From assembly GCA_031406155.1 (NCBI GenBank), contig JANOGW010000078.1:62001-126000 (forward strand): DNA of 64,000 nucleotides, in the 5' to 3' direction. The position numbers and the translations under genes are program-made. Source of the stretch: JACMNW01 sp031406155 (GTDB taxonomy: Bacteria > Pseudomonadota > Alphaproteobacteria > Rhodobacterales > Rhodobacteraceae). Positions within the stretch are counted from its first letter, which is position 1; every line of letters begins with the position of its first letter. Under the pieces are notes generated by a model. The model saw only the letters and a program-made list of their open reading frames with translations. It was not told the origin of the DNA and made no database searches. This document shows positions 35,342 through 44,515 of the stretch, piece by piece.

Positions 35342-36600
35342 CAGGCCAGCAGACTTTTGCGCATCGCCTCCAGCCCGGGTGCTGCACCAACAGGGCCGTA
35401 AAGTGCCAGTGCCGCCCGCGACTGCGCCATTTCGGCGGCGTATTTGCGCACATCGGACGTGCCGACCGCATCGATGCGCTGCACCGTTTCGGCGACATCG
35501 GGCACCCGGCCCCAGATCGACAGCAAGCGCGCCAACCGCTCTGCGCGGGACGATGGGCTTTCCAGCCCCATCAGCATCCCGGCCTTCAGTTGCGCGCGCG
35601 CGCGCGCCACCTCTGCATCCGACATGTCACCGGCGGCGCGCCTCAACTCGTCCACCGTCAGTTGCATCAGGTCAGAGATTTCATCCTCGGATGTTCCGGC
35701 ATAAATGGTGATCTGGCCAGTATCTTCATAGGCCCCACTTTGCGCGAAAATCGAATAGCACAGGCCCCGCTCTTCACGAATTTTCTGGAACAGCCGGCTG
35801 GACATGCCGCCACCCAAGGCGGTGGCATAGATCTGGGCGGCATAGACATCCGGCGCGCGGTAATTCGGGCTTTCGAAGGCCAGCGCGAAATGCACCTGCT
35901 CCAGATCTTTCACCTCGCGACGTTCGAGCCCGCCGAAGGCCGCCAGCTGCACGTTGGGGGCACCAACTGGCGCAAGACCGCCGAAAACCTCGGTCGCCTG
36001 CGCCACGATGGCATCGTGATCAACGCCGCCAGCCGCCGCAAGGATCATCTGGTCCGGCCCGTAATGTTCGGCCACGAACCGCGTCAGATCATCACGGGTA
36101 AAGCCCTGCACCCGTTCCGCCGGCCCCAGAATAGTGCGGCCAAAGGGTTGGTCAGGGTAACTTGCCTCTTGCAGCCAATCGAAAATGATATCGTCTGGCG
36201 TGTCCATCGCCTGACCGATCTCCTGCAAGATGACGTGGCGTTCGACCTCAATCTCGCGTTCATCGAAGACCGGATTCAGCACGATGTCGGATATCACATC
36301 CAGCGCAAGCCCCACATCTGCCGACAGGACGCGCGCGTAATAGGCGGTCATTTCCTTGGAAGTGTAAGCGTTGATATAACCGCCAACATCTTCAATTTCC
36401 TCGGCAATCCGCAGCGCCGATCGCTTTTTCGTGCCCTTGAACGCCATATGTTCCAGAAAATGCGCAATGCCGTTCTGTTCGGCCCGCTCGTGCCGCCCGC
36501 CTGCCGTCACCCAGATGCCGACCGACGCGGATTGCAGCCCCGGCATGTGTTCGGTGACGATGCGAAACCCATTCGGCAGCGTATCAAGGCGAAGCGTCAA
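35341..36600 (-). CDS. M16 family zinc peptidase, mitochondrial processing peptidase-like
   Basis: A 419-residue protein related to the beta subunit of mitochondrial processing peptidase. The inverted zinc motif HxxEH is in NGIAHFLEHMAFKGTKKRS, with the distal glutamate in the EVERHVILQEI helix some 75 residues later. The C-terminal half (GGMSSRLFQKIREERGLCYSI) is the usual second M16 domain with the R/Y substrate contacts. No signal peptide is seen, so it is probably cytosolic. It overlaps the thrC stop by 4 bases (ATGA). The thrC-M16 pairing is common in this family of bacteria. Confidence 0.92.
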   Translation of the reverse strand: MTLRLDTLPNGFRIVTEHMPGLQSASVGIWVTAGGRHERAEQNGIAHFLEHMAFKGTKKRSALRIAEEIEDVGGYINAYTSKEMTAYYARVLSADVGLALDVISDIVLNPVFDEREIEVERHVILQEIGQAMDTPDDIIFDWLQEASYPDQPFGRTILGPAERVQGFTRDDLTRFVAEHYGPDQMILAAAGGVDHDAIVAQATEVFGGLAPVGAPNVQLAAFGGLERREVKDLEQVHFALAFESPNYRAPDVYAAQIYATALGGGMSSRLFQKIREERGLCYSIFAQSGAYEDTGQITIYAGTSEDEISDLMQLTVDELRRAAGDMSDAEVARARAQLKAGMLMGLESPSSRAERLARLLSIWGRVPDVAETVQRIDAVGTSDVRKYAAEMAQSRAALALYGPVGAAPGLEAMRKSLLA

Positions 36601-37985
36601 TGGGTAATCCTTTCACGGACAAGGCCTTGCAGGGCCCCCAGATCATTGGGCACGCGGGTCAGGCGTTCCGGGCGAGTATACAGATCAGCCATGCGTTCAG
36701 GCAAGCCGGGCCGTATCCCCATCGCGGCCTCGACTGCGTCGGGGAATTTCGCGGCATGCGCGGTGGCAAGCGTGATCATCGGGATCGGCCCAAGATACGC
36801 CTGCGCCACATGCACGCCGACGGCGGAATGCGGGCACAGAACCTCGCCGGTTGTCGCGTAGATATGCCGTATCGTTGCGCGCGTCTCATCTTCGGAACAA
36901 CGGCCAGAGGCAAAGGTGGCGCGCAGGAATTCCAGCGCGCCTTGGCTGATGTGAAAGCCGCCAGACGCCAATTCCGCCATCAGTGCTGTCACGGCAGTGC
37001 CATCCCGGCCATAGGCATCAAACAGCGCGCGTTCGAAATTCGATGAAACCTGAATGTCCATCGACGGGCTGATCGAGGCAATCACACCGTTTTTCTTGTA
37101 ATCCCCGGTGCTGATCGCGCGGTGCAGAATATCATTCTGGTTGGTAGCGATCACCAGCCGGTCAATCGGCAGCCCCATCCGGCGTGCGATGTAGCCTGCG
37201 AAAATGTCGCCAAAGTTGCCCGTTGGCACGGTGAAACTGACGGCGCGGTGCGGCGCGCCCAGTGCCACGGCTGAACTGAAGTAATACACCACCTGCGCCA
37301 GAACCCGCGCCCAGTTGATGGAATTTACCCCGGCCAGCCGAACGCCATCGCGGAAGGAGAAGTCGTTAAACATATCCTTCACACGGGCCTGGGCATCGTC
37401 AAAATCGCCGTCCATCGCAAGCGCGTGCACATTGCTTTCGGAAGGTGTCGTCATCTGGCGGCGCTGCACCTCGGACACCCTGCCATGCGGATAGAGGAAG
37501 AATAGATCGACGTTTGACAGCCCGCGAAACGCCTCCATCGCCGCCGATCCGGTATCGCCTGATGTCGCCCCGACAATGGTGATCCGTTGCCCGGTCTTGG
37601 CGAGTGCTGCCTGCATCATCTGGCCGATCAACTGCATGGCAAAGTCCTTGAACGCCAGCGTCGGGCCGTGGAACAGTTCCAGCAGAAAATGGTTTGCCCC
37701 AAGCTGTACCAAAGGCGCACGCGCGGCGTGGCCAAACCCGGCATAGGCGGCGGCGATCAGCCCGCGAAACTCGTCGTCTGCGAAGGTGTCGCCCAGAAAG
37801 GGCCGCATCACGCGAAAGGCGATCTCTTCATAGCTTTGGCCGGCCATCGCGGCAATCTCGGCATTAGCCAGAACCGGCACGGTTTCCGGAACATAAAGAC
37901 CGCCATCGCGCGCAAGTCCGGTCATCATCGCTTCGCCGAAGCCAAGGGTCGGGGCCGTGCCGCGTGTCGAAATGTAACGCATCAT
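36597..37985 (-). CDS. thrC: Threonine synthase
   Basis: PLP enzyme that turns O-phosphohomoserine into threonine. The 462-residue protein is of the long (fungal/proteobacterial) type: MRYISTRGTAPTLGFGEAMM at the start, HGPTLAFKDFAMQLIGQ with the PLP lysine, VGATSGDTGSAAMEAFRG, and VPTGNFGDIFAGYIARRMGLP. It lies 9 bp after the SURF1 gene and overlaps the M16 peptidase gene by 4 bases, so it appears to be transcribed with the oxidase assembly genes. Confidence 0.96.
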   Translation of the reverse strand: MMRYISTRGTAPTLGFGEAMMTGLARDGGLYVPETVPVLANAEIAAMAGQSYEEIAFRVMRPFLGDTFADDEFRGLIAAAYAGFGHAARAPLVQLGANHFLLELFHGPTLAFKDFAMQLIGQMMQAALAKTGQRITIVGATSGDTGSAAMEAFRGLSNVDLFFLYPHGRVSEVQRRQMTTPSESNVHALAMDGDFDDAQARVKDMFNDFSFRDGVRLAGVNSINWARVLAQVVYYFSSAVALGAPHRAVSFTVPTGNFGDIFAGYIARRMGLPIDRLVIATNQNDILHRAISTGDYKKNGVIASISPSMDIQVSSNFERALFDAYGRDGTAVTALMAELASGGFHISQGALEFLRATFASGRCSEDETRATIRHIYATTGEVLCPHSAVGVHVAQAYLGPIPMITLATAHAAKFPDAVEAAMGIRPGLPERMADLYTRPERLTRVPNDLGALQGLVRERITH

Positions 37986-37994
37986 ATTTTCAGA

Positions 37995-38672
37995 TCACAC
38001 CGTCCGCCGCCTGATACGCCAGACAAGCAGCACTGTCATCCCCAGCCAGACAACGGCCAACGAAAACCAGGTGATCGCATAGTTCAGGTGATCGTTCGGG
38101 ATGCTGCCAGGATCCACCGGCAGCGGCATAAGGTCAGGAATGCCCGGATCGATGGTACGCGCCACTACCAAGACTTGCTCGGTCCCCAGAATATTCGCCA
38201 TGCGTTCAACGTCGCGGGCAAACCAGACTTTCGCCAGCAAATCCGGTTCGGGCGTGAAGCTGTCCGTTTCCTTGGGCCAGTTCAGATTTCCCGTCAGCGT
38301 CAGGTCCGTAGTCGGGCGCGCAAATTCGCGGTCCGCTTCGGCAACATACCCCAAGTCGACCATGATCTTGCGCGCGTCACCTGCCGTCTGAAACGCCACG
38401 ATCACGCGGTAGCCGGGGCCCAGATCGGCAAGGCTTGTCAGCACGAATGCCTCTGGCCCAAGCACTCGTCCTGTTACGGTGACGGGAAGATAGATGTCAG
38501 TCGCGGCGTCAATGGTGGTGGGTAACGGAGCTGCTGTGGCAACAAGTTTGGCATCGATCTTGGCAATTGCAGCATTTTTCAACTCCAGCCGCTGCAATTG
38601 CCAGACCCCAAGTCCCACAAGGACGCACGCCCCAGCCAAACCAAGAAGCAACGGAAAGATCAGGCGACGCAT
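37995..38672 (-). CDS. surf1: SURF1 family cytochrome oxidase assembly protein
   Basis: A 225-residue inner membrane protein with one transmembrane helix at each end (residues about 4-22, and about 198-218), the characteristic SURF1 layout. Between them come GVWQLQRLELKNAAIAKID, VTGRVLGPEAFVL, GYRVIVAFQT, and the late NDHLNYAITWFSLAVVW block. In Rhodobacteraceae Surf1 helps insert heme a into subunit I of the aa3 oxidase. It follows ctaE with a 54-bp gap holding a small hairpin. Confidence 0.92.
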   Translation of the reverse strand: MRRLIFPLLLGLAGACVLVGLGVWQLQRLELKNAAIAKIDAKLVATAAPLPTTIDAATDIYLPVTVTGRVLGPEAFVLTSLADLGPGYRVIVAFQTAGDARKIMVDLGYVAEADREFARPTTDLTLTGNLNWPKETDSFTPEPDLLAKVWFARDVERMANILGTEQVLVVARTIDPGIPDLMPLPVDPGSIPNDHLNYAITWFSLAVVWLGMTVLLVWRIRRRTV

Positions 38673-38703
38673 GTTTCGCTTCCCCTACTTTGGCCATTGC
38701 CGG

Positions 38704-38724
38704 CCGGGTATTTCGCCAACCCGG
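38704..38724. repeat. Short perfect hairpin between ctaE and surf1
   Basis: CCGGGT and ACCCGG flank a 9-nt loop just after the ctaE stop codon (38727). It is too short and lacks a U tract for a clear terminator; it could protect the 3' end of the upstream message. Confidence 0.45.
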
Positions 38725-38726
38725 TG

Positions 38727-39527
38727 CTATTCGCCCCAGACGTAGATCGCTGCGAACAGGAACAGCCAGACCACATCGACGAAATGCCAGTACCAGGCAG
38801 CGGCTTCGAACCCGATGTGGCGTTCCGGGGTGAAATGGCCCTTCAGCGCCCTGAACAGGCAGACCGCCAGGAAAATCGTGCCGATAAAGACGTGAAAGCC
38901 ATGAAAGCCAGTCGCCATGAAGAACGTGGCGCCGTAGATGTTGCCCGCAAAACCAAAGCTTGCATGGCTGTATTCATAAACTTGAAAAACGGTGAACAGC
39001 GCCCCAAGGGCAATCGCCAAGATCAAACCGTTGACCAGATCCTTGCGGTTGTTCTCATGCACCAGCGCGTGGTGCGCCCAAGTGGCCGCAGCACCGGAAC
39101 ACAGCAATATCAACGTGTTGATCAGCGGCAGATGCCAGGGATCGAAGGTTTCGATGCCAGCAGGCGGCCAAGGACCATCCACCGCCGGGCTTTGCGGCCC
39201 CATCGGATAGAGCGCATGTTTGAAGAACGTCCAGAACCACGCAACGAAAAACATGACCTCGGACATGATGAACATGATGAAGCCGTAGCGCAGCCCGATG
39301 GCCACAACCGGAGTGTGATCACCCGATTGCGATTCCGTGATCACATCTGCCCACCAGGCGAACATAACGTAAAGAATTACCGCAAGCCCGATCAGCGCAA
39401 GCCATGGCCCGGACCCATGCATCCAGATTACCGCGCCGAAGAACATGACGAACGCGCCAAGTGCGCCAAGAAACGGCCAGATGGACGGGGGCAGAATGTG
39501 GTAATCGTGGTTCTTGGCGTGGGCCAT
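38727..39527 (-). CDS. ctaE: Cytochrome c oxidase subunit III
   Basis: Seven-helix subunit III of the aa3-type cytochrome c oxidase. The 266-residue protein begins MAHAKNHDYHILPPSIWPFLG and includes FGAVIWMHG, FAWWADVITES, SEVMFFVAWFWTFFKHAL, PAGIETFDPWHLPLINTLIL, GATFFMATGFHGFHVFIGT and the terminal HFVDVVWLFLFAAIYVWG block, all hallmarks of subunit III. The conserved glutamates in the helix bundle (SEVMFF, VHENN) are present. It lies in the operon ctaC-ctaB-coxF-ctaG-ctaE-surf1. Confidence 0.97.
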   Translation of the reverse strand: MAHAKNHDYHILPPSIWPFLGALGAFVMFFGAVIWMHGSGPWLALIGLAVILYVMFAWWADVITESQSGDHTPVVAIGLRYGFIMFIMSEVMFFVAWFWTFFKHALYPMGPQSPAVDGPWPPAGIETFDPWHLPLINTLILLCSGAAATWAHHALVHENNRKDLVNGLILAIALGALFTVFQVYEYSHASFGFAGNIYGATFFMATGFHGFHVFIGTIFLAVCLFRALKGHFTPERHIGFEAAAWYWHFVDVVWLFLFAAIYVWGE

Positions 39528-39550
39528 AATGCGGTCTTCCCTCGTTTTCG

Positions 39551-40129
39551 TCAGTTTACAGCTTCGGCTTGCACGGGGGCAAGGGCTGCTTGATCGGTTG
39601 GCAGATCTGTCTCATGAAAAGTATACGATAGCGTGATCTCGGAGACATATTTGCCTTCCGGATCATCGGCGATGGCCGGATCGACGTAAAAACTGACCGG
39701 CATCCGTACCGTTTCACCCGGTTGCAGAACCTGCATCTCAAAGCAAAAACAGGCGATCTTGGTGAAATAGCCGCCCGCCGAATAGGGGAACACATTGTAA
39801 CTTGCCGTGCCCGCCACCACCCGGTCGGTCGGGTTGTGCGCTTCGTAGAACGCCAGCCCCGTCTCACCGATGCGCAGGGTCATCGTGCGGACCTCCGGCT
39901 TGAATTCCCACGGCATCCCGGCCTCAATCGAGGCGTCAAAGCGCACCGTGATAGTCTGATCAAGGATCAGTTCCGACCCCTGCGATGCCACCGACGTGGT
40001 GCCGCCAAAGCCAGTAACCTTACAAAACCAATCATAAAACGGCACGGCGGCAAACGACAGGGATGCCATCGTTACCGCAACGCCTACCAACATCAGGGCG
40101 GTCTTGCGCGTGTCCGGTGTACCGTTCAT
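39551..40129 (-). CDS. ctaG: Cytochrome c oxidase assembly protein CtaG (Cox11)
   Basis: Delivers copper to the CuB site of subunit I. The 192-residue protein has one N-terminal membrane anchor (about residues 12-32, LMLVGVAVTMASLSFAAVPF), then YDWFCKVTGFGGT, and the copper motif KIACFCFEMQVLQPGE with the paired cysteines CFC. MPVSFYVDPAI follows. Its ATG overlaps the stop codon of the small coxF-like gene (ATGA), so the two are translationally coupled. Confidence 0.95.
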   Translation of the reverse strand: MNGTPDTRKTALMLVGVAVTMASLSFAAVPFYDWFCKVTGFGGTTSVASQGSELILDQTITVRFDASIEAGMPWEFKPEVRTMTLRIGETGLAFYEAHNPTDRVVAGTASYNVFPYSAGGYFTKIACFCFEMQVLQPGETVRMPVSFYVDPAIADDPEGKYVSEITLSYTFHETDLPTDQAALAPVQAEAVN

Positions 40130-40317
40130 GGAGTTTTTGCGTCCGGTGCCGCCCCCTGCCGCACGACGCCGTCAAAGCCACCGCTTTCACCGATTGCCAG
40201 CACCTTGACCACCGTCAGGCCGAACACCAACCCGACAAACAGTGCCAGCAGCAACCCGACGCCCAGGTTGCGGCCGAAGCGGCGCTTGTAGATCTCGTGA
40301 TCCGGGCGAAATGACAT
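40126..40317 (-). CDS. coxF: Small single-pass membrane protein, CoxF-like
   Basis: A 63-residue protein: an N-terminal charged part SFRPDHEIYKRRFGRNLGV, one membrane helix (about residues 20-41, LLLALFVGLVFGLTVVKVL), and a short polar tail. Small proteins of this layout sit between ctaB and ctaG in Rhodobacteraceae and are annotated CoxF or cytochrome oxidase assembly factor. The ATG at 40317 overlaps the ctaB stop (TAATG) and its stop overlaps the ctaG start (ATGA). The longer open frame to 40473 would overlap ctaB extensively and is not used. Confidence 0.82.
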   Translation of the reverse strand: MSFRPDHEIYKRRFGRNLGVGLLLALFVGLVFGLTVVKVLAIGESGGFDGVVRQGAAPDAKTP

Positions 40318-41249
40318 TACCAGCCTCCAAGTCCATAAGGGCGCAACGCAGCATCGGCGAGGAATGCCGCGAAATGCAGGAACAGATAGTACAGCGAAAA
40401 CCGGAATACTGCCTTCTCGACGCTGTACTTGTCCGCCTCGGCCTGCACCTCGTCGCGCCGCCAGATGCGCCACGCCCCGACCACAAACCAGCCGTTCAGC
40501 AGGACTGCCGCCGCCAGCGTAATGGGCCCGCCGATCGAAGTGAACGCTGCCGCTATCCCGACCGGGGCCAGCAGAACCGTGTAGACCAGAATATGCGCCC
40601 GGGTCGCCTTGCGCCCATGCGTCACGGTCAGCATCGGCACCTTCGCATCCGAATAGTCAGTCTTCATGAACAGCGCCAAAGCCCAGAAATGCGGCGGCGT
40701 CCACATGAAGATCAACGCGAACATCAGGGCGGATTCAACCGACACACCGCCCGTTGCCACCGCCCAGCCGATCATCGGCGGGAACGCCCCGGCAGCACCG
40801 CCGATGACGATGTTCTGCGGCGTCAACCGCTTCAGCCACATCGAATAGACGACGACGTAAAAGAAGATGGTAAAGGCAAGTAGCCCCGCCGCAACGAAAT
40901 TCGCAGCCAGCCCCAGCATCACGATCGAAATGCCCGACAGCGCCACGCCAAGGCCCAATGCCTCGCCCGGCGACACGCGGCCAGACGGGATCGGGCGGCC
41001 CTTGGTGCGCTTCATCATCCCGTCGATGTCGGCGTCCCACCACATGTTCAATGCGCCCGACGCACCGGCGCCAAGGGCGATGAACAGGATCGACACGATG
41101 GCGACGAACGGATGCACCGGAACCGGTGCCACCAAAAGGCCAACCACGGCAGTGAACACGACCAAGGACATCACGCGCGGCTTCAATAGCTGCACATAAT
41201 CACCAAAACCGGCCTCACCGGTCAGGTCGTTGGTCCGCATCTCCGTCAT
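40317..41249 (-). CDS. ctaB: Heme o synthase (protoheme IX farnesyltransferase)
   Basis: Adds a farnesyl group to heme b to make heme o, the precursor of heme a. The 310-residue polytopic protein belongs to the UbiA prenyltransferase family: YVQLLKPRVMSLVVFTAVVG, then the first aspartate-rich motif NMWWDADIDGMMKRTKGRPI. The second region MFALIFMWTPPHFWALAL and KTDYSDAKVPMLTVTHG completes the diphosphate site. It lies in the oxidase operon between ctaC and coxF. Confidence 0.96.
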   Translation of the reverse strand: MTEMRTNDLTGEAGFGDYVQLLKPRVMSLVVFTAVVGLLVAPVPVHPFVAIVSILFIALGAGASGALNMWWDADIDGMMKRTKGRPIPSGRVSPGEALGLGVALSGISIVMLGLAANFVAAGLLAFTIFFYVVVYSMWLKRLTPQNIVIGGAAGAFPPMIGWAVATGGVSVESALMFALIFMWTPPHFWALALFMKTDYSDAKVPMLTVTHGRKATRAHILVYTVLLAPVGIAAAFTSIGGPITLAAAVLLNGWFVVGAWRIWRRDEVQAEADKYSVEKAVFRFSLYYLFLHFAAFLADAALRPYGLGGW

Positions 41250-41336
41250 CTTAAGGTCCAGTCTGTTGGTATGTCACGGCGCGTACCACCTTCACGCCGA
41301 GCCGCATTCCACTCGCGGCGCATCCGCCGGTGGTCT

Positions 41337-42227
41337 TTAATCCGCCTGCGCCAGATCCATCGGCACCGGCAATGCGCTCAGCACCACATCACCCGCCTGT
41401 GCCTTGGTCAACCACGCGTCATAGGCCGCCTGGCTGACCACTTTTACAGTGATCGGCATATAGGCGTGGTCCTTGCCGCACAACGCAGAACACTGGCCGA
41501 AGTAAATTCCTTCGCGGTCAGCATTGAACCAGACCTCGTTCAGACGCCCCGGCACAGCCGACGAATGCGCGCCAAGTGCCGGCACCATCCAGCCATGGAT
41601 CACATCCGAACCTGTCATCTGGACGACCACGTTCTTGTTCACCGGGATGACCATTGCGGTATCGGTAGCCAGCAGGAATTCCGATTTCGAGTAACCCGCT
41701 GCCACCAGTTCCGCCTCAACCTCGGCTGACATGACTTTGCCGCTGCCGATCATGAAACTGTCGAATGTCAGAGCTGCGTCAGGGTATTCATAGCTCCAGT
41801 ACCACTGGTTCCCTGTCACTTTGACCACCAGATCGGCCTTTGGCGGCTCCATCTGGCTGAACAGCACGGGCAGCGAAAATGCACCGATGAACACAAGGAT
41901 CACAATCGGGACGATCGTCCATGCCACTTCGAGGGGTGAATTATGGGTAAAGCTGGCCGGTGTCGGATTGCGCTTGGCGCTATAGCGAAACAAGACCCAC
42001 AGCAGCAGCCCGGTCACGAAAACCGTGATCACGGCGATGATGATCAACAGCATGTTGTCAAGATAATGAATATCCCGCGCACTCGCACTGGCTGCCGGCT
42101 GGAACCCCATTGCGGTGTCAACGGGGGCCCCCACAATTTCCAGGGTTTGCTGTGCCATGGCCGCAGTCGTCAGAAAAGCCGTCGCAGAGGCCGTTGCAAA
42201 ACCGTTCAAAAGGGTCGAAAGCCGCAT
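41337..42227 (-). CDS. ctaC: Cytochrome c oxidase subunit II
   Basis: Electron-entry subunit of the aa3 oxidase. The 296-residue precursor has a signal peptide (MRLSTLLNGFATASATAFLT, ending AMAQ), two membrane helices (about residues 55-80 and 98-120) and a periplasmic cupredoxin domain. The aromatic KVTGNQWYWSYEYPD stretch and the CuA site GIYFGQCSALCGKDHAYMPI with two cysteines, histidine and methionine are intact. ATG 42227 was chosen because it begins the signal peptide; the frame stays open upstream to 42371. It is the first gene of the operon. Subunit I (ctaD) is not in the window, as is usual when ctaD lies elsewhere. Confidence 0.95.
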   Translation of the reverse strand: MRLSTLLNGFATASATAFLTTAAMAQQTLEIVGAPVDTAMGFQPAASASARDIHYLDNMLLIIIAVITVFVTGLLLWVLFRYSAKRNPTPASFTHNSPLEVAWTIVPIVILVFIGAFSLPVLFSQMEPPKADLVVKVTGNQWYWSYEYPDAALTFDSFMIGSGKVMSAEVEAELVAAGYSKSEFLLATDTAMVIPVNKNVVVQMTGSDVIHGWMVPALGAHSSAVPGRLNEVWFNADREGIYFGQCSALCGKDHAYMPITVKVVSQAAYDAWLTKAQAGDVVLSALPVPMDLAQAD

Positions 42228-42395
42228 GATATGTTCCCGCTCTGGTGGCCGCAGTCGTGCCGCCCGTCGGATTTGCCCGGTGTCTGGGCAGAATCCCGTT
42301 GTTTCTGGCCCCGGTGAAACCATATTAAAGGTCTGGCGACAAGCAAAAGAGTTGCGGCAAAGAGACGCCATCAGACCTCATTCAAGGACGCTATC

Positions 42396-43829
42396 ATGAC
42401 CGGCCCCACCTCCGACGCCCCATTTCGCCCGTTCGAAACCGACCTTGACGAAGGCGCGGCCCTTGCCATCCTGCGTGATGCCACCGCCGGGGCTGATGAC
42501 GGCGAATTGTTCCTGGAACGCAAATGTTCCGAAGGCATTTCGCTGGATGACGGCCGCATCAAGACCGCAAGCTATGACGCCAGTCAGGGCTTTGGCCTGC
42601 GCGCAGTCCGGGGCGAGGTGGCAGGCTACGCCCATTCCACCGACATTTCCGAACACGCCCTGCGACGCGCCTCTGAAACAGCCCGCCTTGCCGTGGGGTC
42701 CGGTGGCGGCACGCTGGCCCCACCGCCCAAAGGCACCAACCAGCACCTTTACACCGACGCCAACCCGATGGCCGATGCCAGTTTTCCCATCAAGATCAAC
42801 ACATTGCGCGAAATAGACGCCTTCACCCGCGCGCTGGACCCGCGTGTGGTGCAGGTTTCGGCGTCGGTCGCGGCCGGCCTGCAGGAGGTCGAGATTTTGC
42901 GCCCCGAAGGCCTGCGCCTGACCGATGTCCGCCCGATGGCCCGCATTTCCATCTCTGTCATCGTCGAGGCGAACGGGCGCCGCGAAAGCGGTGGTACCGG
43001 CGGCGGTGGCCGCTACGGCCTCGCCCGCCTGATGGAACCCGGCCATTGGCAGGGTGTGGCCCGTGAGGCGCTGCGCATCGCCCTCGTCAACCTTGATGCC
43101 GTGCCCGCACCTGCCGGTACCATGGATGTCGTCCTCGGCCCCGGCTGGCCCGGCATCCTGCTGCACGAAGCCATCGGTCATGGGCTGGAGGGTGATTTCA
43201 ACCGCAAGCAAACCTCGGCGTTCAGCGGCCTGACGGGCACCCGCATCGCCGCCCCCGGTGTTACCGTCCTTGACGACGGCACGATGCCGGACCGTCGCGG
43301 TTCGATCAGCTTTGATGATGAAGGCACACCGTCGCAGCGTAACGTGCTGATCGAGGACGGGGTTCTTGTCGGCTACATGCAGGATCGCCAGAATGCCCGA
43401 CTGATGGGCGTGCCCCCCACGGGCAACGGCCGGCGCGAAAGCTTTGCGCATATCCCGATGCCGCGGATGACCAACACCTACATGCTGGGCGGCAAGGATG
43501 ACCCCGCTGGCATCATAGCCTCGCTGAAGGACGGTATCTATGCCGTAGGCTTTGGCGGTGGTCAGGTCGATATCACCAACGGCAAATTTGTGTTCTCCTG
43601 CACCGAGGCCTATCGCGTCAGGAATGGCGTGATCGGCGAGGCGGTCAAAGGTGCCACCCTGATCGGTGACGGCGCTACCGCCTTGAAACAGATCCGCGCC
43701 ATCGGCAATGACATGGCCCTGGACCCCGGCATCGGCAACTGTGGCAAGGCGGGTCAGTGGGTGCCCGTCGGCGTTGGCCAGCCGACGCTGCTGATCGGCG
43801 GGCTGACCATCGGAGGTTCAGCGACATGA
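42396..43829 (+). CDS. tldD: Metalloprotease TldD
   Basis: One half of the TldD/TldE heterodimer, a zinc protease that in E. coli trims microcin B17 and degrades CcdA. The 477-residue protein starts with an N-terminal domain (LERKCSEGISLDDGRIKTAS, GFGLRAVRGEVAGYA). The catalytic helix is LLHEAIGHGLEGDFNRK (HExxxH, about residues 258-263), followed by NMLIEDG-like NVLIEDGVLVGYMQDRQNA, RMTNTYMLGG, and GFGGGQVDITNGKFVFSC with the third-ligand cysteine. Its stop overlaps the start of the next gene (ATGA). TldE is not in this window. It is divergent from ctaC. Confidence 0.96.
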   Translation: MTGPTSDAPFRPFETDLDEGAALAILRDATAGADDGELFLERKCSEGISLDDGRIKTASYDASQGFGLRAVRGEVAGYAHSTDISEHALRRASETARLAVGSGGGTLAPPPKGTNQHLYTDANPMADASFPIKINTLREIDAFTRALDPRVVQVSASVAAGLQEVEILRPEGLRLTDVRPMARISISVIVEANGRRESGGTGGGGRYGLARLMEPGHWQGVAREALRIALVNLDAVPAPAGTMDVVLGPGWPGILLHEAIGHGLEGDFNRKQTSAFSGLTGTRIAAPGVTVLDDGTMPDRRGSISFDDEGTPSQRNVLIEDGVLVGYMQDRQNARLMGVPPTGNGRRESFAHIPMPRMTNTYMLGGKDDPAGIIASLKDGIYAVGFGGGQVDITNGKFVFSCTEAYRVRNGVIGEAVKGATLIGDGATALKQIRAIGNDMALDPGIGNCGKAGQWVPVGVGQPTLLIGGLTIGGSAT

Positions 43830-44470
43830 TCCCCCGACTGATCCTCGTCGGGCAGTTTGACAGCCCCGTCACCCGCCGCGTCGGTATCATGCTGCATCAT
43901 TATGGCATCCCCTTCACGCGGGATGCGCGCTCGATCTTCGGTGACGCGAAAGGTATCGCGAAAATCACCCCAATGATCCGCATCCCCGCGCTGATCCTAG
44001 AGGGTGGCGAGGTGCTGATAGACTCGAATGCCATCCTTGATCACCTCGACGAACAAGTCGGCCCGACCCGCGCGCTGATCCCCCCCTCCGGCCCGGAACG
44101 ACGCAAAATCCTGCAAGCCACCGCCCGCGCCCATGCCTGTTTTGAGAAATCCGGAGTGCTGGTCTACGAACGCATTTTCCACCCGGCAGAGCACGTCAGC
44201 CTCCAATGGGAAGCGCGCTGCTTCAGCCAACTCGCGGCGGGCCTTGGTGAACTTGAACACCTGTTCGAAGGCCCCTGGCTTTGTGGCGAAGCCCTGACCC
44301 ATGCCGATGTCATGATCGCCTGCGCCATCGGCTACATGCAACTGCGCCTGCAAAAAGCGTTCCCGCCGGGGGCCTACCCCAACCTCGAAGCCCTCGCCGC
44401 CAGATGTGAAGCCCTGCCTAGTTTCATCGCCGCCCGCATCGGCGCGCATGAGACCATGCCGACAATCTGA
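43826..44470 (+). CDS. Glutathione S-transferase family protein
   Basis: A 214-residue GST-fold protein. The thioredoxin-like N-terminal part (LILVGQFDSPVTRRVGIMLHHYGIPF) has the SPVTRRV loop where many GSTs carry the catalytic serine. RIPALILEGGEVLIDSNAILDHL forms the glutathione-binding SNAI turn. The C-terminal helical domain has WLCGEALTHADVMIACAIGY. GGAGG precedes ATG 43826, which overlaps the tldD stop. The longer frame from 43757 overlaps tldD and is not used. The substrate is unknown. Confidence 0.9.
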   Translation: MIPRLILVGQFDSPVTRRVGIMLHHYGIPFTRDARSIFGDAKGIAKITPMIRIPALILEGGEVLIDSNAILDHLDEQVGPTRALIPPSGPERRKILQATARAHACFEKSGVLVYERIFHPAEHVSLQWEARCFSQLAAGLGELEHLFEGPWLCGEALTHADVMIACAIGYMQLRLQKAFPPGAYPNLEALAARCEALPSFIAARIGAHETMPTI

Positions 44471-44480
44471 CCGCTCCCCC

Positions 44481-44508
44481 GTTCACTTTGGCGAAAATAT
44501 CCTTGGGC
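44481..44508. repeat. Copy of the recurring intergenic element
   Basis: Read on the minus strand, AAGGATATTTTCGCCAAAGT occupies the 45-bp gap between the convergent GST and murD genes, similar in sequence and in position at gene ends to the other copies. Confidence 0.55.
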
Positions 44509-44515
44509 GGTGCAT

